Source: Rickettsiales bacterium
GTDB taxonomy: Bacteria > Pseudomonadota > Alphaproteobacteria > Rickettsiales > CANDYO01
DNA: 7,175 bases
NCBI GenBank assembly: GCA_947424995.1
Contig: CANDYO010000103.1
Location: 1 to 7,175 of the forward strand
Direction of reading: 5' to 3'
In this document: piece after piece, positions 1 through 6,900 of the stretch
Layout of the letters: each line of letters opens with the position of its first letter
Position numbering within the stretch: the first letter of the stretch is position 1
Translations under genes and position numbers: made by a program
Notes under the pieces: generated by a model
What the model was told of the DNA's origin: nothing
The model's input: the letters and a program-made list of their open reading frames with translations, nothing else
Databases searched by the model: none

Positions 1-137
1 CAATAATTTTTAGCTGTTTTTAAACAATTCCTAGAGTATTTGATATAAAGCACTGTAATTCAAAGTTGCAACTAAAAGAATGTTATAATGTAAAAGTAGT
101 TAAATCAAAAAAATCTGGGATTCCGGTGTAGAACCCC
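1..137. other. Non-HtpG sequence abutting the htpG break, possible end of an inserted element
   Basis: HtpG homology starts at about base 138 and nothing here, in any plus-strand frame, resembles the missing HtpG N-terminus. In the htpG frame there is an open stretch from 24 to a TAG at 129-131, about 35 codons, which could be the tail of another gene or chance. Next to the break lies an imperfect inverted repeat, GGGATTC (118-124) with GAACCCC (131-137) and one mismatch. I infer that an insertion or rearrangement replaced the 5' end of htpG. I could not recognise the element, and no transposase is visible in this short piece. Confidence 0.4.
81..89 (+). promoter_or_regulatory. Extended -10 promoter upstream of truncated htpG
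   Basis: TGTTATAAT is an extended -10 element (TGn followed by a consensus TATAAT at 84-89). A poor -35 candidate, TTCAAA, lies at 59-64 with a 19-bp gap, so the extended -10 would carry most of the strength. Transcription would start near 96 and read into htpG. Because it lies in the sequence that replaced the htpG 5' end, it may be an acquired promoter. AT-rich DNA produces such matches by chance. Confidence 0.4.
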
Positions 138-161
138 AATAAGGATATTTTTCTACGTGAA

Positions 162-2021
162 TTGATTTCTAATTCTTCAGATGCTTGTGATAAATTACGA
201 TATCTTAGTATAACTAATCCTGAATTAACAAAAGATGATACTGAGTTTAAGATTAAGCTTGTAGTAAATGAAGAAAAAAAGACTCTTACAATCACCGATA
301 ATGGCATTGGGATGAATAGAGCTGATTTAATTGAAAATATTGGTACTATTGCTAGCTCTGGTACGCAAAACTTTCTAACAAAACTTACTGGCGATAGCAA
401 TAAAGACCTACAATTAATTGGTCAATTTGGAGTTGGCTTTTATTCTGGATTTATGGTAGCTGAGGAAATAGAAGTTATTAGTCGTAGAGCTGGAGAAAAA
501 GAAGCTTGGCTGTGGAAATCAAAAGGTGAGGGGGAATATACGCTAAAACAGCTGACTGAATGTGATTTAATGCGAGGAACCTCAGTTATATTGTATCTTA
601 AATCTGATGAGAGCGAGTTTCTTGATAAATCTCGCATACGTAATATAGTCAAAACATATTCTGATCATATTGCTTTTCCAATTGAGTTTATGTTAATTGA
701 AGGTCAAGACAAAATAAATAAAAAAGCTGAAAAAAATAAAGAGAAAGAAGATATTGCAGAAGATGGGGTAATAGATGTAGAGGTAACAGAAGTAGAAATC
801 TTAAACAATGCATCGGCAATATGGATGCGCCCTAAACTTGATATCACAGAAGAACAATATAATGAATTTTATAAACAAATATCTCATTTATATGATGCGC
901 CATGGCATGTTATGCATAATAAAAATGAAGGTATGGTAGAGTTTACTAACTTGATTTATATTCCTTCAACTAAACCTTTTGATCTATTTAATTCTGATCG
1001 CCACAGTAAATTAAAGCTATATATCAAAAGAGTTTATATTGGTTCAGAAAATATAGATCTAGCACCTTCATATCTAAGATTCTTGCAAGGTGTGGTTGAT
1101 TCTGAAGATCTACCTCTAAATGTTAGTCGTGAAACATTGCAGCATACGCATTATTTAGAAAAAATGCGTAAAGCAATTACGAAAAAAGTTATAAGTGAGC
1201 TAAGCTCTAAAATGGAAAAAGAGTATGATAGCTATCTCAATTTTTGGAATAATTTTGGAACTGTTCTGAAAGAGGGGTTATGTGAATCCTTGCCAACAGA
1301 AGAAAAAGAAAAATTACTTGAAATATGCCTGTTTTACAGTGTGTTACAAGACAAACTAATTAGTTTGGCTGAATATATTGCCAATATGAAAGAAGAACAA
1401 AAGACTATCTTCTATCTTAGTAGCGATAGCATTGAGAAAGCAAAAAACAGTCCTCAATTAGAGGGTTTTATAAAACATGACATTGATGTATTGTTATTTG
1501 TTGAGGCTGTAGATGATTTTTGGACTAATACGATACATGACTTTAAAGATAAAGAGATAAAATCAGTAACTCGTAGCAGCGTTGAATTAAGTAAAATTTT
1601 AAATCCTAAAAATGAGGATGAAGAAGCAAAAGAACCTGAAGTATTAGGTGTTCAAGATCAAGAATTAATTGATTATTTCAAAAGCACTCTTAGTAACTTA
1701 GTTATGGATGTAAAGGCTTCAGACAAGTTAGTAGATAGTCCAGTATGTCTTGCAGTTAGCGAAGGTGCTATGGATATCAGGATGGAGCGTTATTTTAAGG
1801 ATCAAAAGCAACTATATTCAAAATTTACTAAAATTCTGGAGATTAATCTTAATCATCCAATGATTAACAAAATACGACACGAAATTGAGAAAGATGATAA
1901 AAGTATAGCAAATGAATTGATTTTGATATTATTTGATCAAGCTTGTATTATAGAGGGAGAAGCGATACCTGATATGGCTACATTCTCAAAAAGGATGAAT
2001 AGCCTTTTAGAAAAAATATAA
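162..2021 (+). CDS. htpG: Chaperone HtpG (Hsp90 family), 5'-truncated
   Basis: HtpG is the cytosolic bacterial Hsp90, an ATP-dependent homodimeric chaperone that remodels client proteins. Counting from the TTG at 162, the ATPase domain shows the Asn-helix motif NSSDA (4-8), DNGIGM (46-51), GTIASSGT (61-68) and the lid motif GQFGVGFYS (87-95). The middle domain has the catalytic-arginine motif NVSRETLQ (320-327), and the dimerisation domain runs to the end. A lysine/glutamate-rich linker lies at about 182-212. Homology continues upstream of the TTG through codons 138-161 (N-K-D-I-F-L-R-E), then stops, with an in-frame TAG at 129-131. About 26 N-terminal residues are absent. The catalytic Glu (E34 of E. 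coli HtpG) is codon 159-161, just before the TTG, so a protein starting there would lack it. No good Shine-Dalgarno site serves this start. Family assignment is certain; whether it is translated or functional is not. It may be a young pseudogene. Confidence 0.93.
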   Translation: MISNSSDACDKLRYLSITNPELTKDDTEFKIKLVVNEEKKTLTITDNGIGMNRADLIENIGTIASSGTQNFLTKLTGDSNKDLQLIGQFGVGFYSGFMVAEEIEVISRRAGEKEAWLWKSKGEGEYTLKQLTECDLMRGTSVILYLKSDESEFLDKSRIRNIVKTYSDHIAFPIEFMLIEGQDKINKKAEKNKEKEDIAEDGVIDVEVTEVEILNNASAIWMRPKLDITEEQYNEFYKQISHLYDAPWHVMHNKNEGMVEFTNLIYIPSTKPFDLFNSDRHSKLKLYIKRVYIGSENIDLAPSYLRFLQGVVDSEDLPLNVSRETLQHTHYLEKMRKAITKKVISELSSKMEKEYDSYLNFWNNFGTVLKEGLCESLPTEEKEKLLEICLFYSVLQDKLISLAEYIANMKEEQKTIFYLSSDSIEKAKNSPQLEGFIKHDIDVLLFVEAVDDFWTNTIHDFKDKEIKSVTRSSVELSKILNPKNEDEEAKEPEVLGVQDQELIDYFKSTLSNLVMDVKASDKLVDSPVCLAVSEGAMDIRMERYFKDQKQLYSKFTKILEINLNHPMINKIRHEIEKDDKSIANELILILFDQACIIEGEAIPDMATFSKRMNSLLEKI

Positions 2022-2030
2022 TTGTTACTC

Positions 2031-2059
2031 TTGATATTTGGCTACTATTAGGCTATAAT
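2031..2059 (+). promoter_or_regulatory. Sigma-70 promoter of the fic gene
   Basis: TTGATA (2031-2036) and TATAAT (2054-2059) are separated by exactly 17 bp, giving five of six and six of six consensus matches at ideal spacing. Transcription is predicted to start near 2066, about 3 nt before the ATG at 2069, so the fic mRNA should be leaderless or nearly so. This fits the absence of a well-placed Shine-Dalgarno site. The promoter begins only 10 bp after the htpG stop, so fic need not depend on htpG transcription. Confidence 0.75.
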
Positions 2060-2069
2060 TTGGCTATTA
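2037..2069 (+). repeat. Three tandem 11-bp repeats inside the fic promoter
   Basis: The copies are TTTGGCTACTA (2037-2047), TTAGGCTATAA (2048-2058) and TTTGGCTATTA (2059-2069). All share GGCTA at the same register, and pairs match at 8 to 10 of 11 positions. The pitch is about one helical turn, so all copies face the same side of the DNA. They fill the promoter spacer, the -10 element and the start region, as expected of a repressor-binding array. Confidence 0.7.
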
Positions 2070-2086
2070 TGTGGAAGCCAAATTAT
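2055..2086. promoter_or_regulatory. 11-bp inverted repeat over the fic start codon, candidate operator
   Basis: ATAATTTGGCT (2055-2065) is perfectly complementary to AGCCAAATTAT (2076-2086), with a 10-bp centre holding the ATG at 2069-2071. The left arm contains most of the -10 element and the third tandem copy. The right arm lies within the first codons of fic. A dimeric regulator here would block promoter access. If transcription reads through from htpG, the same sequence could fold as an RNA hairpin hiding the start codon. The Fic protein's own C-terminal winged helix is a plausible binder, by inference only. Confidence 0.6.
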
Positions 2087-3106
2087 CATATCAGTCATAA
2101 AATTCTTCAGTCTATTAGAGAGATAGGAGAGGTGCTGGGTGGAATCAAAGCCTCCTTTATTTCAGAAAAAAACTATACAACGTTAAAGTATGTAGCAAGA
2201 GAGCTTTCTGTTTTTGCTTCTACTAGCATTGAAGGTAATCCTTTAGCGCTCACAGATGTGAAGCGCATTCTTAAAAACAAACCTACTCATTTACGAGACA
2301 CAGAAAAAGAAATAATAAATTACAATAAGGCACTCGAGTATGTCTATACTAAAGTTAGAGATAATTCTTTTGTGCTAAATCTTAAAGAATTTCAAAAAAT
2401 ACAATCAATCGTAGTTGATAGTTTAATGGAGACCCAAGATGATATAGGTTACATACGTAAAAGGCCTGTTATTATTCGTGATCCACGATATATTGATCGA
2501 ATTATATTTATACCACCGGATGCTAAAGACGTGAAAGCTCTTACTGAGAATTTATGTGAGTTTGTAAACGCATCAAAAGGGTCTGTTGATCCTATCATTT
2601 TAGCTGGTCTGGTTCATAGGCAGTCAGTCATAATCCATCCATTTATGGACGGCAATGGGCGTACGACGCGTATTATAACCACAGCGCTTCTTGGTATCAC
2701 AGGAATTGATATCTTTGATATATTTAGCTTTGAAAATTATTATAATCAAAATGTTAGTAGTTATTTTCGCCATGTTGGATTACAGGGAGATTATTATGAT
2801 TATAAGGAGAGTCCTGACTTTACGGAGTGGTTAGAGTATTTTGTTGATGGAATACTATATGAACTAAAAAGAGTGCAAAAGAATATTTTATTATCTAAAC
2901 ACAGCGTTCGTATTCCAGAGCATTATAATATAGTTCTGGATTATATCAAAGAGCATGGCAATATTAGTCAAAAAGAGTATGCAAAAATTTCTTCGCGTAG
3001 TTTAGCCGCAAGAAAAAAAGATTTTATTAAGATGCTAGAGCTTGGGCTTATTGAATTAAAAGAAGGCGGGCGGAGCACATACTATATTTTAAAACAAGAA
3101 AACTAA
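2069..3106 (+). CDS. Fic-domain protein (probable AMPylator) with C-terminal winged helix
   Basis: Fic enzymes usually transfer AMP from ATP to a hydroxyl side chain of a target protein. Numbering from the ATG at 2069 (345 aa), HPFMDGNGRTTR at 190-201 is a perfect Fic motif: catalytic H190, metal-binding D194, the GNGR anion-binding loop and R201 for the ATP phosphate. STSIEG at 51-56 fits the inhibitory motif (S/T)xxxE(G/N), so E55 should hold the enzyme in check, as in class II Fic proteins with an N-terminal inhibitory helix. Residues 282-341 form a winged helix ending in a wing-like GGRSTYY, the usual build of COG3177-type Fic proteins. There is no signal peptide or membrane segment, so it is probably cytosolic. 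An in-frame TTG at 2060 is an alternative start but lies in the -10/TSS zone and would not be transcribed from the predicted promoter. Target unknown. No separate small antitoxin gene is adjacent. Confidence 0.92.
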   Translation: MWKPNYHISHKILQSIREIGEVLGGIKASFISEKNYTTLKYVARELSVFASTSIEGNPLALTDVKRILKNKPTHLRDTEKEIINYNKALEYVYTKVRDNSFVLNLKEFQKIQSIVVDSLMETQDDIGYIRKRPVIIRDPRYIDRIIFIPPDAKDVKALTENLCEFVNASKGSVDPIILAGLVHRQSVIIHPFMDGNGRTTRIITTALLGITGIDIFDIFSFENYYNQNVSSYFRHVGLQGDYYDYKESPDFTEWLEYFVDGILYELKRVQKNILLSKHSVRIPEHYNIVLDYIKEHGNISQKEYAKISSRSLAARKKDFIKMLELGLIELKEGGRSTYYILKQEN

Positions 3107-3304
3107 GCCCAACTTTATGAACTTAAGAAAAGCAAAAATGAGCCTAAGATTAGTAAAATAGGTCCTATAGAAACTTAAAAAACTAGCAGTAACAAGAGCA
3201 AGAATATATCTGAAGTTTTTAAAAAGTAGATGTAATGAACCCATGAAGATTAGAGCTATTTTTTTAAGATACTAATGAATGCTTGGAATATATGATTAGA
3301 CTAA

Positions 3305-3663
3305 CCTAAAAGCATTTATGGTGATTCTAGAACTCTTAATAACATTAATCCTTATTTTATATTTCTCTATCAAGATTCCACTGTGGCAAGGGAGGTACTA
3401 GAGATACTTGCTGTAGTAGAACAAGAGTCTCATAATGAAACTCAATCTTATTGATCTAGTAATGTTAAGGATGGAGTATCATTTTCAAAGCAAGCACAAT
3501 TAAAAATTTTAGTTCTGCCCGTGTTGAATAGCTAATCTTAAGGTTGGTGAAGCATACGTTAAGTATAGCGGATTATGATATTACTTTAATCAAGACTAAG
3601 CTCCAGCAAGCACAAGAATTACAGCCTTGTTTTCTAGAAAAGAATAATACTGCTTTGATATAA
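3305..3663 (+). pseudogene. Probable decayed coding sequence, family unknown
   Basis: One frame is open from 3305 to a TGA at 3452-3454 (49 codons), then continues in the same frame for 26 codons to a TAA at 3533-3535. It includes protein-like stretches such as VAREVLEILAVVEQESHNET. A second frame is open from 3532 to a TAA at 3661-3663 (43 codons), including SIADYDITLIKTKLQQAQEL, which looks helical. A same-frame stop followed by a shift at about 3530 is what a gene broken by nonsense and frameshift mutations would leave. I do not recognise the family, and in AT-rich DNA such segments may also be chance. Confidence 0.3.
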
Positions 3664-3808
3664 GGGTTTAAATAGTTATTGATGTAAAAATTCAAAAAAA
3701 ATTTGTTAGTTATCTTTAAACATAGTTATTAGCAGGTGTTTAGTTGCTTAAATTTCTGGACTAAAACAAAAATTACATAATCACAAAAGCTTAATAAATA
3801 TAATATTA

Positions 3809-3835
3809 TTGATAAAAATTAATAAGCAGTATAGT
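3809..3835 (+). promoter_or_regulatory. Weak promoter candidate for the ankyrin-peptidase gene
   Basis: TTGATA (3809-3814) and TATAGT (3830-3835) are both close to consensus, but the 15-bp spacer is short. Transcription would start about 75 nt before the ATG at 3917. TATAAA at 3888-3893 is an alternative -10 without a good -35. The region is so AT-rich that neither is secure. Confidence 0.25.
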
Positions 3836-3905
3836 CTTAGAGTGTTATTTAAACTTGAATTTATTCCAATAACTACTTTTGGGAAAGTATAAAAAAGTTA
3901 TAAAT

Positions 3906-3909
3906 GGAG
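3906..3909 (+). promoter_or_regulatory. Shine-Dalgarno site for the ankyrin-peptidase gene
   Basis: GGAG ends 7 nt before the ATG at 3917, an ideal distance, and fixes that start over the out-of-frame ATGs at 3904 and 3910. It contrasts with fic and the truncated htpG, which lack a comparable site. Confidence 0.7.
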
Positions 3910-3916
3910 ATGTTAT

Positions 3917-6900
3917 ATGGAAGAAATATTGAAATTAATAAAATCACATAAAAGATTTTTGGAGTTATTGAATAATAAGATAAATCAAGAACAAACAGAA
4001 TCAGATGAAGACTCAAGAGAATCTTTAGTATCTAAGCAGGAACATACAAGTGAAGATGAGAATTTAGACGCTCCTTTACAATTAGAACAAAGACAATCTA
4101 AAGAAGAAGAAAACTCCGAAGAATCCTTTGAATTGGAGCAAAACCAATCTGAAGAGGGTACGAATTCAGATGAACAAAATGCAGCCACAATACCATATGT
4201 TTATGATTACGAATATATTAATCTCCGATTACAATATCTAGAGCAACTAGAGAGTTCTTTGGCAGAAAGAAAGCTCTATATTGAATATTATGACGAGTGT
4301 TATGAAGAGCACGTAAGTTATTTTGGACACGAAGTTAACAAGTTTAATACATTATTACTTCATTATAGCAAAGGACTGGCAATAGAAATTAATATAGAAA
4401 ATGCAAATCCTTCACTGTTTGATGTGATAGATATAATTTCAGATAACAATATATGCAGAAGTTTGTATATTAGCTGTACCATTTTAGAATCTGATTTTTT
4501 GATTAGTCGAGAATTTGTTGATGCGCTAAATTCTTCTCCATACTTAACTTTCATAGAAGTATATCCAGCAAAAAATCATAAATGGACTGATGATGTGGAT
4601 CAAGAAGCCGTTAGCGAATATTTATCAGGTAAATTAAACATAAACAGAGATCTTATATTTGTATGGGATGAACTAAATATTTTTATTAAAGAAAAAGGTA
4701 GATCTAATGTTTTATCGATACATACTGAAAATTTGCTTGAAAGTGTAGATGAAGACACTGCAGAACATGAAGAAGCTGATGAACCTGATGACTCTGGTGA
4801 ATGGGAATATAATTTTATGACCGGCAAGTATTTTAAATTTTCTGACCCAGTGTATGCAAATAAACTTACAAAAGAAGAATTTCAGCAACAATTAGAGAGC
4901 AAAGAAACATTTAGCATTGAACTACTATATAAAGGGGCGGCATCCGGCGCTGTGAAGCTTAACAATGATCCTCCTTATTCTAGAGCCTGTAGTCATATTA
5001 ATATTGATAATATAGATGTTAATCACGAATATGATGGTTGGCGATTAATTGATTATGCTGCTAAACATGGACATACGCTACTAATTCGTGAATTACATCG
5101 TCTTAGCAAAATCGACTTAACCGAATTAAATTCATATAATACTTCTCCTATGGAAATAGCTATAGAATATAGCACACCTGACACTATTATGGCTTTGTTA
5201 GATTTACCACAACTTACACCAGATATCGAAAATATAAATATAGGTTATGAAAATAGAATTTTGCTGAATAAAAAACTTCATACAGGAGATACTTTTCTAA
5301 TACGTGCAGCAAAACTTGATAAAATGGATAATCTAGAGCTGTTATTAAAGTTAGGAGCCGATCCAAATCAAGTGGACATATTGAGCAAAACAGCCGCAGA
5401 TTGGGCGTTAGAAAAACAATCCTATGATTGCCTCGTAATTTTATTAGCAAGTGGAGCAAAATTTCCACCTGATAGTGACGGTTATTTAGATAATATAAGA
5501 GAATTTTATAATGAACGCCTTGAGGTAATACAAGCTTTAAAAGAAGGAGATCTTTCTAAAGTTGAAGAAATGCTTAGAATAGAAAGATTAACACATAGTT
5601 TTTTAAGCATAGAAAATGAAAGTGCACCATATATAGCTTTCGTGAATAATAAATTTGAGATTTATGCAATGCTAAGATCTAAAGGTTTTGCTTTATTAGA
5701 TTCAGAAAAATCTAGCATAAATGTAGATGTATTAAGAGATAGCGAAATTTCTTTATTAAGACAAGCAATGATTGCATTTACCAATAAACATGCTTATTCA
5801 AGCATAAATTACCTAATGTCCAGAACTAAGATTTTTCAATCAAGTGATGATCTTTTTGAGCAGGTGCTTTCTACATATAAAACACTTTCTAATATTCCAG
5901 AAGTACTTACTATTTTTGAAGTTTTAGAATATTCAAATGCTCCTCTTGATATTATATATGATTTTGAAAAAGATAATATAGAGGAAATTTCTGGAGGACT
6001 AGGATCAACGAAGGCAGCTGGGGTTTGTCAATTTAAAGCAGGTTACATATTTATTGGTGGCAAGGTAGATACTAGAGAATTATTAGGAACTATTGCTCAT
6101 GAACTAACTCACCAAGCAGTTTATTTGTTATATAGAAATGATTGCAACCCCTTTGATACAGAGGATGCTAATGCAATAAGTAAATTGAGTAATGCAAGAG
6201 ATCAAGCATATTATTTTTCAAAAGACCCGATAATAACTAGAGTCTTTACAGTTTACAAAGACACAGATTATGACGCAGAGATTATTGTACGAGTTCCTCA
6301 TATATTAGCAAAATATGGATATAAAAAAGGCCATGAGTTGCTTGAAGATGAAGCTCCACTTTTAGTACAATTTTATCAAAATTTTATTGTTGTAAAAAGT
6401 AAGGAGTTTGTTGACCAGGTACGAAATCGTGGCATTACAGGAAATGTAAATCCAGAAACTAAAATGTTATTGGAAGTTTATTCAAAAGATGGTTTTTCTT
6501 ACAAAGGATCTGCTTTATCTTCAGATAATTTATTTTATCTAGGTGCATTAACAGGAAATTTTATTATTTCTCCTACTATTCAATATTTTGATGATAAAGT
6601 TACTGGACGTAATGAAGAAAAAAAATTTTCGGAGTATTATACTGGTAATTTAAATACTCAGACTTTGGTTAAGTCTATTGTTTTTTCTACGGTTTTATAT
6701 ATTACGCCAGATTATTTTAGTATAGCAAATAAAATTCTCATCGCAAAAGTATCTAGTGATTTAGTAATCAATGAAATAAATTTGCCTTCAGGTTACGCCT
6801 TATCAGCTCTTGGTTATATTGCTAATTCCTTTGCTACTTTTTACATGACAGGTCAACATAGGCATATTGATTATGAGAGTCAACTATATCAAAAACATTC

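Larger units (their letters stand above)
3107..3916. other. 810-bp intergenic region without an intact gene
   Basis: I found no complete gene, tRNA, rRNA or convincing terminator here. The plus strand has interrupted open segments, listed separately, and the last ~250 bp is very AT-rich and holds the upstream region of the next gene. In the fic frame, after the fic stop, 23 codons are open (3107-3175) before the next TAA, followed by another 16 open codons to a TAG at 3227-3229. This suggests decayed coding sequence or a formerly longer gene, without proof. Confidence 0.6.

Noticed and set aside
118..137. Inverted repeat GGGATTC/GAACCCC read as a terminator or tRNA T-arm
   Set aside because: There is no T-run after it, no T-loop signature and no matching acceptor or anticodon arms around it.
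83..652. Minus-strand open frames opposite the start of htpG
   Set aside because: They lie antisense to conserved HtpG codons, their translations are low-complexity and match nothing, and the plus-strand gene explains the openness.
2060..2068. TTG at 2060 as the fic start
   Set aside because: It begins directly after the -10 element and before the predicted transcription start. ATG at 2069 begins the typical N-terminus and is the better start.
2069..3106. Fic as the toxin of a classic Fic/antitoxin pair
   Set aside because: The inhibitory motif is inside the Fic protein itself and no small antitoxin gene lies next to it. The upstream gap is only 47 bp.
3985..5468. Four minus-strand open frames opposite the ankyrin-peptidase gene
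   Set aside because: They are short shadows of a repeat-rich or AT-rich gene. The Ser/Cys-rich one at 3985-4188 is simply the reverse of the acidic repeats.
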